A stretch of 64,000 nt of DNA. Origin: Rutidosis leptorrhynchoides (Eukaryota > Streptophyta > Magnoliopsida > Asterales > Asteraceae). The stretch is taken from positions 101,751,501 to 101,815,500 of the forward strand of contig NC_092334.1 of NCBI RefSeq assembly GCF_046630445.1, in the 5' to 3' direction. The notes under the pieces were generated by a model. It saw nothing but the letters and a program-made list of their open reading frames with translations. It was not told the DNA's origin and did not search any database. The position numbers and the translations under genes are program-made. This document shows, one piece after another, positions 38,448 through 53,737 of this stretch (position 1 is the first letter of the stretch; every line of letters starts with the position of its first letter).

Positions 38448-38584
38448 GATAGTTGTATTCGTGTGGTGTAATATATGGAATATAGTGTTCTTATGCTTTA
38501 TGATATATGTAAAAATTGCTTGTATTAATAAGTATTTTTTTTATGAATCTAACTCTTGTCTATTTTACAGTTTAAAAACACAAA

Positions 38585-39268
38585 ATGGATAGACAACCCA
38601 ATATTTTAAGAGACCTACCCGGAGACATGATTGATGAAATCTTGTCTAGAGTCGGCCAGAATTCTTCGGCACAACTATTTAAGGCGAGATCAGTTTGTAA
38701 GACATTCGAAGAACGTTCCAAGAATGTCTTGGTTTATAAGAGACTTTCGTTTGAAAGATGGGGGATATCACATTGGGAAACCCATAAGTTACGATGTGTT
38801 TACTTTGACGCATATATTGCGGGGAACCCAAATGCTATTTTACGCAACGGGTTAAGAAATTATTTTGACTCAATATATCCGAATATTGGACTTCGTGATT
38901 TAGAAAAAGCGGCTAACATGCAACATAAAGAAGCATGTTATGCTTACGGATTAGTAATGTTCGCTTCTCACCAAAGTGAGAACAAGAACATCGGGCTACA
39001 ACTATTAAACAAAACGTTTCCACAAGTGACGGAGTCGGTAATTGGGGTAAGAAATGAGGTTTTTAGATTATTACGGGACTGTTGGACATTACGTAACCCT
39101 CGTCCCTTTGATGACGTTACAACACGCTGTCTTATCAACGGCCATAACGGTTATGTTGCACAAGACCAAGGATGGGAAGTAGTCCTAGTAAAACCAGAAT
39201 GCATGACTTGTTTCTGGACGTATGAATTACGTGTCTTTATTGCCTTTGCTGAACGACTTGTGTACTAG
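38585..39268 (+). CDS. element 2 extra gene b: F-box protein, At1g67623-like
   Basis: 227 residues, open throughout. F-box at about residues 5-49 (ILRDLPGDMIDEILSRVG, then ARSVCKTFE, YKRLSFERW). Sel1-like helical section at about 78-140 (NAILRNGLRNYFD, then NMQHKEACYAYGLVMFASHQ). C-terminal CMTCFWTYELRVF. F-box proteins of this layout are substrate adaptors of SCF ubiquitin ligases; the target here is unknown. The ATG lies just after an acceptor-like tctattttacag conserved with element 1, so a spliced subgenomic message is possible. About 80% identical to the element 1 protein. It sits outside the gag-pol frame and ends about 340 bp before gag. Confidence 0.88.
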   Translation: MDRQPNILRDLPGDMIDEILSRVGQNSSAQLFKARSVCKTFEERSKNVLVYKRLSFERWGISHWETHKLRCVYFDAYIAGNPNAILRNGLRNYFDSIYPNIGLRDLEKAANMQHKEACYAYGLVMFASHQSENKNIGLQLLNKTFPQVTESVIGVRNEVFRLLRDCWTLRNPRPFDDVTTRCLINGHNGYVAQDQGWEVVLVKPECMTCFWTYELRVFIAFAERLVY

Positions 39269-39456
39269 CTAGAATTGTCTTCACAACTATCTTGTATCAA
39301 AGTTATTGTGTGCTATATTTCATGCTTTATGTAAAATAAGCGGTATTGTAAGTTTGTAAAATATTGTATAAAAGTTTGAACGCGAAATATTATTATAATC
39401 AGTTTTTCATATAGAATTGTAGTAGTTGAATTGTATATTAGCTACTAAGTATGAAC

Positions 39457-39477
39457 TTAACGGGTAGGTACTACCCG
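39457..39477 (+). other. internal copy of the polypurine-tract motif with hairpin
   Basis: cttaacgggtaggtact followed by acccg, as in element 1; the same string precedes the 3' LTR at about 44211-44225. The stem cgggta/tacccg surrounds the loop ggtac. Confidence 0.7.
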
Positions 39478-39609
39478 AATTTAAACTTATAAAACGCTAA
39501 TATGAAGAAAAAGCTTTTATAAATGAGTTCATATTATGCTACGAAATACTATTAACTACTCTTAATATTCTGTATGATTAACTTGTTCCATTTAACTATT
39601 TTGAAGGAA

Positions 39610-40443
39610 ATGGCACCGACTACTCGACACACCGTGAATATGAATGAAGAGGAATTCCGTACTTTTCTAGCTTCAAACATAGCCGCAGTACAGGCTGCGC
39701 TACATACCAACAATAACCTTGGATATAGCAGTACAGGAAATCGTGTAGGATGCACCTACAAAGAATTCACTGCCTGCAAACCTTTGGAATTTGATGGAAC
39801 CGAAGGACCGATCGGATTGAAACGGTGGACCGAGAAGGTTGAATCGGTGTTTGCCATAAGTAAGTGTACTGAAGAGGACAAAGTGAAGTACGCTACGCAT
39901 ACCTTCACAGGTTCTGCATTAACATGGTGGAATACCTATCTAGAGCAAGTGGGACAAGATGATGCGTACGCACTACCGTGGTCAGCATTCAAGCACTTAA
40001 TGAACGAGAAGTACCGTCCCAGAACCGAGGTCAATAAGCTCAAGACAGAACTTAGAGGGTTACGAACCCAAGGATTTGATATTACCACGTACGAAAGACG
40101 ATTCACAGAATTGTGCCTATTGTGTCCGGGAGCATTCGAAGATGAGGAAGAGAAGATCGACGCGTTTGTGAAAGGATTACCGGAAAGAATCCAAGAAGAT
40201 ATAAGTTCACACGAGCCCGCCTCCATACAACAGGCATGTAGAATGGCTCACAAACTAGTGAACCAGATTGAAGAAAGAATTAAAGAACAGACTGCTGAAG
40301 AGGCCAATGTGAAGCAAGTCAAAAGAAAGTGGGAGGAAAACGGTGATAAGAATCACCAATACAACAACAACAGCAATTACAACAATAATCGCAACAATTA
40401 TCCCAACAATCGCAACATCAATCGCAACTACAACAAACGGCCC

Positions 40444-40478
<35 letters not shown>

Positions 40479-43400
40479 CTACAACAATCATCCCAACAAC
40501 AATAATAACCGCAACAACAACAACAATCAGAAGCAACTATGCCAAAGGTGTGAAAAGAATCACTCGGGGTTCTGCACCAAATTTTGCAACAAGTGTAAAA
40601 GAAATGGTCATAGCGCGGTGAAGTGTGAGGTCTACGGACCAGGGATTAATAGAACGAAAGGAACAAATGGTGTCGGAACGAGTAATGGCGGAGCAAGTAG
40701 TGTCGGAGCAAGTTATGCCAATGTAGTTTGTTATAAATGTGGAAAACCAGGCCACATTATTAGAAATTGCCCGAACCAGGAGAACACGAATGGACAAGGC
40801 CGTGGAAGAGTTTTCAATATTAATGCGGTAGAGGCACAGGAAGACCCGGAGCTTGTTACGGGTACGTTTCTTATTGACAATAAATCTGCTTACGTTTTAT
40901 TTGATTCGGGTGCGGATAGAAGCTATATGAGTAGAGATTTTTGTGCTAAATTAAGTTGTCCATTGACGCCTTTGGATAGTAAATTTTTACTCGAATTAGC
41001 AAATGGTAAATTAATTTCAGCAGATAATATATGTCGGAATCGAGAAATTAAACTGGTTAGCGAAACATTTAAGATTGATTTGATACCAGTAGAGTTAGGG
41101 AGTTTTGATGTGATAATCGGTATGGACTGGTTGAAAGAAGTGAAAGCGGAGATCGTTTGTTACAAAAATGCAATTCGCATTATACGAGAAAAAGGAAAAC
41201 CCTTAATGGTGTACGGAGAAAAGGGCAACACGAAGCTACATCTTATTAGTAATTTGAAGGCACAAAAACTAATAAGAAAAGGTTGCTATGCTGTTCTAGC
41301 ACACGTCGAGAAAGTACAAACTGAAGAAAAGAGCATCAATGATGTTCCCATTGCAAAAGAATTTCCCGATGTATTTCCGAAAGAATTACCGGGATTACCC
41401 CCACATCGATCCGTTGAATTTCAAATAGATCTTGTACCAGGAGCTGCACCAATAGCTCGTGCTCCTTACAGACTCGCACCCAGCGAGATGAAAGAACTGC
41501 AAAGCCAATTACAAGAACTTTTAGAGCGTGGTTTCATTCGACCAAGCACATCACCGTGGGGAGCTCCTGTTTTGTTTGTCAAGAAGAAAGATGGTACATT
41601 CAGGTTGTGTATCGACTACCGAGAGTTGAACAAACTTACCATCAAGAACCGCTACCCACTACCGAGAATCGACGACTTATTTGATCAACTACAAGGCTCG
41701 TCTGTTTATTCAAAGATTGACTTACGTTCCGGGTATCATCAAATGCGTGTGAAAGAAGATGATATTCCAAAGACTGCTTTCAGAACACGTTACGGTCATT
41801 ACGAGTTTATGGTCATGCCGTTTGGTTTAACTAATGCACCAGCTGTGTTCATGGACCTTATGAACCGAGTGTGTGGACCATACCTTGACAAGTTTGTCAT
41901 TGTTTTCATTGATGACATACTTATTTACTCAAAGAATGACCAAGAACACGGTGAACATTTGAGAAAGGTGTTAGAAGTATTGAGGAAGGAAGAATTGTAC
42001 GCTAAGTTTTCAAAGTGTGCATTTTGGTTGGAAGAAGTTCAATTCCTCGGTCACATAGTGAACAAAGAAGGTATTAAGGTGGATCCGGCAAAGATAGAAA
42101 CTGTTGAAAAATGGGAAACCCCGAAAACTCCGAAACACATACGCCAGTTTTTAGGACTAGCTGGTTACTACAGAAGGTTCATCCAAGACTTTTCCAGAAT
42201 AGCAAAACCCTTGACTGCATTAACGCATAAAGGGAAGAAATTTGAATGGAATGATGAACAAGAGAAAGCGTTTCAGTTATTGAAGAAAAAGCTAACTACA
42301 GCACCTATATTGTCATTGCCTGAAGGGAATGATGATTTTGTGATTTATTGTGACGCATCAAAGCAAGGTCTCGGTTGTGTATTAATGCAACGAACGAAGG
42401 TGATTGCTTATGCGTCTAGACAATTGAAGATTCACGAACAAAATTATACGACGCATGATTTGGAATTAGGCGCGGTTGTTTTTGCATTAAAGACTTGGAG
42501 GCACTACTTATATGGGGTCAAAAGTATTATATACACCGACCACAAAAGTCTTCAACACATATTTAATCAGAAACAACTGAATATGAGGCAGCGTAGGTGG
42601 ATTGAATTATTGAATGATTACGATTTTGAGATTCGTTACCACCCGGGGAAGGCAAATGTGGTAGCCGATGCCTTGAGCAGGAAGGATAGAGAACCCATTC
42701 GAGTAAAATCTATGAATATAATGATTCATAATAACATTACTACTCAAATAAAGGAGGCGCAACAAGGAGTTTTAAAAGAGGGAAATTTAAAGGATGAAAT
42801 ACCCAAAGGATCGGAGAAGCATCTTAATATTCGGGAAGACGGAACCCGGTATAGGGCTGAAAGGATTTGGGTACCAAAATTTGGAGATATGAGAGAAATG
42901 GTACTTAGAGAAGCTCATAAAACCAGATACTCAATACATCCTGGAACGGGGAAGATGTACAAGGATCTCAAGAAACATTTTTGGTGGCCGGGTATGAAAG
43001 CCGATGTTGCTAAATATGTAGGAGAATGTTTGACGTGTTCTAAGGTCAAAGCTGAGCATCAGAAACCATCAGGTCTACTTCAACAACCCGAAATCCCGGA
43101 ATGGAAATGGGAAAACATTACCATGGATTTCATCACTAAATTGCCAAGGACTGCAAGTGGTTTTGATACTATTTGGGTAATAGTTGATCGTCTCACCAAA
43201 TCAGCACACTTCCTACCAATAAGAGAAGATGACAAGATGGAGAAGTTAGCACGACTGTATTTGAAGGAAGTCGTCTCCAGACATGGAATACCAATCTCTA
43301 TTATCTCTGATAGGGATGGCAGATTTATTTCAAGATTCTGGCAGACATTACAGCAAGCATTAGGAACTCGTCTAGACATGAGTACTGCCTATCATCCACA

Positions 43401-44190
43401 AACTGATGGGCAGAGCGAAAGGACGATACAAACGCTTGAAGACATGCTACGAGCATGTGTTATTGATTTCGGAAACAGTTGGGATCGACATCTACCGTTA
43501 GCAGAATTTTCCTACAACAACAGCTACCATTCAAGCATTGAGATGGCGCCGTTTGAAGCACTTTATGGTAGAAAGTGCAGGTCTCCGATTTGTTGGAGTG
43601 AGGTGGGGGATAGACAGATTACGGGTCCGGAGATTATACAAGAAACTACCGAGAAGATCATCCAAATTCAACAACGGTTGAAAACCGCCCAAAGTCGACA
43701 AAAGAGCTACGCTGACATTAAAAGAAAAGATATAGAATTTGAAATTGGAGAGATGGTCATGCTTAAAGTTTCACCTTGGAAAGGCGTTGTTCGATTTGGT
43801 AAACGAGGGAAATTAAATCCAAGGTATATTGGACCATTCAAGATTATTGATCGTGTCGGACCAGTAGCTTACCGACTTGAGTTACCTCAACAACTCGCGG
43901 CTGTACATAACACTTTCCACGTCTCGAATTTGAAGAAATGTTTTGCTAAAGAAGATCTCACTATTCCGTTAGATGAAATCCAAATCAACGAAAAACTCCA
44001 ATTCATCGAAGAACCCGTCGAAATAATGGATCGTGAGGTTAAAAGACTTAAGCAAAACAAGATACCAATTATTAAGGTTCGATGGAATGCTCGTAGAGGA
44101 CCCGAGTTCACCTGGGAGCGTGAAGATCAGATGAAGAAGAAATACCCGCATCTATTTCCAGAAGATTCGTCAACACCTTCAACAGCTTAA
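39610..44190 (+). CDS. element 2 gag-pol polyprotein with C-terminal chromodomain
   Basis: 1,526 residues in one frame. Retrotransposon gag core about 45-230 ([24 protein letters not shown]), then an Asn-rich linker. A Cys-rich segment comes next, then zinc knuckle [15 protein letters not shown] from about 374. Protease DSGA near 431. Reverse transcriptase with CIDYRELN and FIDD at about 768-769. RNase [13 protein letters not shown] near 915. Integrase with an HHCC-type zinc domain and acidic residues near 1173, 1234 and 1270 (the last two 36 apart). Chromodomain about 1466-1516 ([25 protein letters not shown]). Chromodomains of this class bind histone marks and guide integration. The start is the ATG before APTTR, matching element 1. 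Looks whole. Confidence 0.95.
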
Positions 44191-44225
44191 AATTTCGGGA
44201 CGAAATTTATTTAACGGGTAGGTAC
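44191..44225 (+). other. element 2 polypurine tract region
   Basis: aatttcgggacgaaattt plus aacgggtaggtac, directly before the 3' LTR. Confidence 0.8.
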
Positions 44226-47200
44226 TGTAGTGACCCGAACTTTTCCATGTTTATATATATTAATTGAGATTGATGTTTACATGATTAAATGTTTCCAACA
44301 TGTTAAGCAATCAAACTTGTTAAGACTTGATTAATTGAAATAGGTTTCATATAGACAATTGACCACCCAAGTTGACCGGTGATTCACGAACGTTAAAACT
44401 TGTAAAAAAAACTATATGATGACATATATATGGTTATATATATAGTTAACATGATATTATGATAAGTAAACATATCATTAATTATATTAACAATGAACTA
44501 CATATGTAAAAACAAGACTACTAACTTAATGATTTTGAAACGAGACATATATGTAACGTTTATCGTTGTAACGACATTTAATGTATATATATCATATTAA
44601 GAGATATTCGTACATCATAATATCATGATAATATAATAATTTAAAATCTCTTTTGATATTATAAACATTGGGTTAACAACATTTAACAAGATCGTTAACC
44701 TAAAGGTTTCAAAACAACACTTACATGTAACGACTAACGATGACTTAACGACTCAGTTAAAATGTATATACATGTAGTGTTTTAATATGTATTTATACAC
44801 TTTTGAAAGACTTCAATACACTTATCAAAATACTTCTACTTAACAAAAATGCTTACAATTACATTCTCGTTCAGTTTCATCAACAATTCTACTCGTATGC
44901 ACCCGTATTCGTACTCGTACAATACACAGCTTTTAGATGTATGTATTATTGGTATATACACTCCAATGATCAGCTCTTAGCAGACCATGTGAGTCACCTA
45001 ACACATGTGGGAACCATCATTTGGCAACTAGCATGAAATATCTCATAAGATTACAAAAATATGAGTAATCATTCATGACTTATTTACATGAAAACAAAAT
45101 TACATATCCTTTATATCTAATCCATACACCAACGACCAAAAACACCTACAAACACTTTCATTCTTCAATTTTCTTCATCTAATTGAACTCTCTCAAGTTC
45201 TATCTTCAAGTTCTAAGTGTTCTTCATAAATTCCAAAAGTTCTAGTTTCATAAAATCAAGAATACTTTCAAGTTTGCTAGCTCACTTCCAATCTTGTAAG
45301 GTGATCAACCAACCTCAAGAAATCTTTGTTTCTTACAGTAGGTTATCATTCTAATACAAGGTAATAATCATATTCAAACTTTGGTTCAATTTCTATAACT
45401 ATAACAATCTTATTTCAAGTGATGATCTTACTTGAACTTGTTTTCGTGTCATGATTTTGCTTCAAGAACTTTGAGCCATCCAAGGATCCATTGAAGCTAG
45501 ATCCATTTTTCTATTTTCCAGTAGGTTCATCCAAGGAACTTAAGGTAGTAATGATGTTCATAACATCATTCGATTCATACATATAAAGCTATCTTATTCG
45601 AAGGTTTAAACTTGTAATCACTAGAACATAGTTTAGTTAATTCTAAACTTGTTCGCAAACAAAAGTTAATCCTTCTAACTTGACTTTTAAAATCAACTAA
45701 ACACATGTTCTATATCTATATGATATGCTAACTTAATGATTTAAAACCTGGAAACACGAAAAACACCGTAAAACCGGATTTACGCCGTCGTAGTAACACC
45801 GCGGGCTGTTTTGGGTTAGTTAATTAAAAACTATGATAAACTTTGATTTAAAAGTTGTTATTCTGAGAAAATGATTTTTATTATGAACATGAAACTATAT
45901 CCAAAAATTATGGTTAAACTCAAAGTGGAAGTATGTTTTCTAAAATGGTCATCTAGACGTCGTTCTTTCGACTGAAATGACTACCTTTACAAAAACGACT
46001 TGTAACTTATTTTTCCGACTAGAAACCTATACTTTTTTTGTTTAGATTCATAAAATAGAGTTCAATATGAAACCATAGCAATTTGATTCACTCAAAACGG
46101 ATTTAAAATGAAGAAGTTATGGGTAAAACAAGATTGGATAATTTTTCTCATTTTAGCTACGTGAAAATTGGTAACAAATCTATTCCAACCATAACTTAAT
46201 CAACTTGTATTATATATTATGTAATCTTGAGATACCATAGACACGTATACAATGTTTCGACCTATCATGTCGACACATCTATATATATTTCGGAACAACC
46301 ATAGACACTCTATATGTGAATGTTGGAGTTAGCTATACAGGGTTGAGGTTGATTCCAAAATATATATAGTTTGAGTTGTGATCAATACTGAGATACGTAT
46401 ACACTGGGTCGTGGATTGATTCAAGATAATATTTATCGATTTATTTCTGTACATCTAACTGTGGACAACTAGTTGTAGGTTACTAACGAGGACAGCTGAC
46501 TTAATAAACTTAAAACATCAAAATATATTAAAAGTGTTGTAAATATATTTTGAACATACTTTGATATATATGTATATATTGTTATAGGTTCGTGAATCAA
46601 CCAGTGGCCAAGTCTTACTTCCCGACGAAGTAAAAATCTGTGAAAGTGAGTTATAGTCCCACTTTTAAAATCTAATATTTTTGGGATGAGAATACATGCA
46701 GGTTTTATAAATGATTTACAAAATAGACACAAGTACGTGAAACTACATTCTATGGTTGAATTATCGAAATCGAATATGCCCCTTTTTATTAAGTCTGGTA
46801 ATCTAAGAATTAGGGAACAGACACCCTAATTGACGCGAATCCTAAAGATAGATCTATTGGGCCTAACAAACCACATCCAAAGTACCGGATGCTTTAGTAC
46901 TTCGAAATTTATATCATATCCGAAGGGTGTCCCGGAATGATGGGGATATTCTTATATATGCATCTTGTTATTGTCGGTTACCAGGTGTTCACCATATGAA
47001 TGATTTTTATCTCTATGTATGGGATGTGTATTGAAATATGAAATCTTGTGGTCTATTGTTACGATTTGATATATATAGGTTAAACCTATAACTCACCAAC
47101 ATTTTTGTTGACGTTTTAAGCATGTTTATTCTCAGGTGATTATTAAGAGCTTCCGCTGTCGCATACTTAAATAAGGACAAGATTTGGAGTCCATGCTTGT

Positions 47201-47478
47201 ATGATATTGTGTAAAAACTGCATTCAAGAAACTTATTTTGTTGTAACATATTTGTATTGTAAACCATTATGTAATGGTCGTGTGTAAACAGGATATTTTA
47301 GATTATCATTATTTGATAATCTACGTAAAGCTTTTTAAACCTTTATTGATGAAATAAAGGTTATGGTTTGTTTAAAAATGAATGCAGTCTTTGAAAAACG
47401 TCTCATATAGAGGTCAAAACCTCGCAACGAAATCAATTAATATGGAACGTTTTTAATCAATAAGAACGGGACATTTCA
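44226..47478 (+). mobile_element. element 2, 3' LTR
   Basis: Same length as the 5' LTR at a constant 9,855-bp offset. All short frames within it translate identically to those of the 5' LTR. Followed by the CATAT duplication. Confidence 0.93.
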
Positions 47479-47483
47479 CATAT

Positions 47484-48227
47484 TCCCGAATATTTTACGT
47501 TTTTTAGGGAACGTCCAGATGCAACCGATCGTCAAAGTTTGACAATTCTCCAAAAGTGTACAGCGGCCATACGTCAAATGGCGTATGGAACTACACCCGA
47601 TTTGTTTGACGAATATGTTAAGATTGGTGAGAAAACGCTGCTTTATGTCTTGAAAATTTTGTTAACGCGTATTTCATTTGTTTGCAAGAGAATATTTTCG
47701 ATAACCAACTGCCGAAGATATTGCTAGACTTTATAATTTTCACGCACAAAGACATGGTTTACCGGGTATGCTTGGTAGTATTGATTGTATGCATTGGGAG
47801 TGGAAGAATTGTCTTGTTTCTCGGCAAGGAGCATACACAATAGGTGATAAAACTCCGACATAATCCAACTGACGAACCACATAAAAACTTTAAACGGTTT
47901 CAAGAAAGTGCAAGGAAAGATATTGAGCGTACATTTGGAGTATTACAGGGTAGATTTGCAATGTTAAAAACTCTAGCAAGATCTATAGACTTCAACAAAA
48001 TTAGAAGACATATGTATGCTTGTATTGTATTACATAACATGATTCAAGAGAATAACGGTTTTGTTATTGGACGGAGTAAAGAAAGAATGATACAAAGGAA
48101 CCCACCACAACGGTTAGAAAGGAATTTGAGGGATCTAGATGCAAGGATTAAGGAAATAAGCGACAAGCAAGTTCACAAACAGGTAGAGGCAGACATAACC
48201 GAGCACGTTTGTAACTTATCATCTTAA
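47484..48227 (+). pseudogene. PIF/Harbinger transposase pseudogene
   Basis: Translated pieces match the plant Harbinger/ALP1-like DDE transposase: FFRERPDATDRQSLTILQKC, AAIRQMAYGTTPDLFDEYV, then in another frame AEDIARLYNFHAQRHGLPG and MLGSIDCMHWEWKNC (first catalytic Asp), then in an open frame from 47844 ESARKDIERTFGVLQGRFA (catalytic Glu) and RRHMYACIVLHNMIQ. Between RQGAYT and FKRFQESARKD roughly 90 residues usual for the family are missing, including the second catalytic Asp, and the frame changes at least twice. The N-terminal part is lost; the left break coincides with an older LTR (ending 34353) and element 2. Cannot be active. Terminal inverted repeats not found. Confidence 0.85.
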
Positions 48228-48830
48228 TTTCGCAACACTAAAAAAAAATAGCTATTAGTCATTTAAATAAATAAAAAACGTTATTATTAATCTAATTATT
48301 TTAATTTGTTAAAAACTATAAATAATATAAAACAAATTAGTTGAGCATCTCGTTGTATCTTTGTTTAGTTTTTAATATAATTTATCTTGCCTTTCAAAAA
48401 AAAAATATATATATAAAACAAATTAGTAAAACAGAAAAAATAAAAATAAAATGTCACATCAACATTCCACTAAAAGATACACGAAAAGAAACACCACCAC
48501 TACTCCATTAAAAAAACATGTTCTACTCATCAAAAGAATGCAAAAAACTAAAAAACACGAGCAAGAAACGCTTTAACCATATTAGGGAGTATTTTTTCCA
48601 TGTTAACCTTAGGTTTAGAAAAGTCTTAACATAAAATTATGAGGAGACATAACAGATAAGCGCCACGTCATGTTGTATGTTTCTTACGTATAATTAACTC
48701 TTTCTATTTAAATATGTACCAAATTTGATAGTTACGATATATCACCGAAAATATAATAATAGTAACAGTGACAATTATCATCAGGTTCATCATCGTAATT
48801 ACATCCAACTTCATGCCCTAATTTCATTTC
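48228..48830. other. spacer between transposon remnant and first host gene
   Basis: AT-rich, with A-runs near 48242 and 48397. It probably includes the 3' flank of the Harbinger element and the distal promoter of the uridine kinase-like gene. No gene seen. Confidence 0.5.
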
Positions 48831-48976
48831 ACTATAAAACTCCCCCTTCTATAAATTCAATGTATCCGTATCACGCGTACGAAACTGTGTTGTCGACATT
48901 TCATTTTTTCTCTCTCAATTTTCAATTCAAATCCAGATTCTCGAAAGTATCTAATCGAGATATATAGGCTATATAG
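48831..48976 (+). promoter_or_regulatory. probable core promoter and 5'-UTR exon of the uridine kinase-like gene
   Basis: TATA-like actataaaac (48831) and ctataaattc (48850) lie before a CT-rich stretch (tttctctctcaattttc). A donor-like atag|gtata at 48976/48977 and the acceptor ttgcag at 49913-49918 would bound a leader intron of about 940 bp that carries (gattat)n at 49820-49853. A second donor candidate is at about 49023. An ATG at 48860 opens a 35-codon upstream frame, included only if transcription starts at the first TATA. Confidence 0.5.
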
Positions 48977-49819
48977 GTATATTCATGAATCTGCACATTA
49001 CTAGATCTTACTTATATGTATAGGTTTTGTGTTTATGTATATCGCATTTTATGTTATTGTTATGTTGTTGCATGTTCTGATCCTTGATTCGTTATTATCT
49101 TCGATATTGTTCGTGTATTTGTTAATTAGTTGCTGTGTGATTTGAGATTTAGAAGTTTGATTGTGTTTTAGCTCGTTAAAATTTATTGCCTGATTCATGA
49201 TTTTATAAGTTTTGATATTATGAATAATGTAGTTGTTGTTTTGTTAGTTGTGGATATAGTGCTGGATCAGTTTTAGGTAGTGTGAGTTGATTTTAGGTAG
49301 ATTGGATTAGTATTGAATTGAAGGTTGCGTTTAATTAGTATTTAAAAATTTAAATGTGAATTTGGAACCGGTCGGGTCGATTTGACAGTTTCATTTTTGG
49401 AATGGAGACTAATCTATAGTTTTTTTAGTTTTTTACTGAAGTTTATGGTATGAAACTTGTTCAATAAAGATCTAAAAGTGACCGTCAACTGTGGATTACA
49501 ATTTACAAATGTTTAAGTCATCTTGAGTGAAAGGAAAGTGGCATTTGATGATGACTACCATCAGATTGTGGGTCGAAGATCAACTGAACTTTCAGACCTT
49601 TGATGCTTGAAAAAATCCCCTGGCCTTCTAATCGCCTTGTATCCTATTTGCCCATGATAATGTGTTTTATACAAGACAATCGATTGTTGAAACGTAGCAT
49701 TTGAAATTATTATATTGTTAGATGAATCAGGTTTGAAACATGTCAAAGCAATATTAAAGCCAATTGAACTGAGAAACAATACACAACTAACATAGATCCT
49801 TTATATTATTGTAATTGTG

Positions 49820-49853
49820 GATTATGATTATGATTATGATTATGATTATGATT
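49820..49853. repeat. (GATTAT)n microsatellite in leader intron
   Basis: Between five and six perfect 6-bp units just upstream of the leader-intron acceptor. Confidence 0.9.
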
Positions 49854-49930
49854 GATTGGTTTATTATATAATATAATGTGTTCATGTATCTTATCAACTT
49901 TGTGTCTTTGCATTGCAGGCTATTTTTAAA

Positions 49931-53737
<3,807 letters not shown>

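Larger units (their letters stand above)
34371..47478 (+). mobile_element. element 2: whole-looking Ty3/Gypsy chromovirus carrying two extra genes, very young
   Basis: It is flanked by the CATAT duplication (34366-34370, 47479-47483). Parts: 5' LTR 34371-37623, primer site 37626-37637, acidic extra gene 37833-38447, F-box gene 38585-39268, gag-pol 39610-44190, purine tract 44191-44225, 3' LTR 44226-47478. Total 13.1 kb. Both LTRs are 3,253 bp with a constant 9,855-bp offset and no difference in the stretches I compared, so insertion is very recent. All frames look whole. Same family as element 1. It inserted into a Harbinger transposon remnant, 17 bp from an older LTR. Confidence 0.93.

Noticed and set aside
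49561-49779. Frames within the uridine kinase-like introns (also 51089-51280, 51605-51805, 52864-53097)
   Set aside because: They cross splice borders of the well-supported gene model and resemble no protein.
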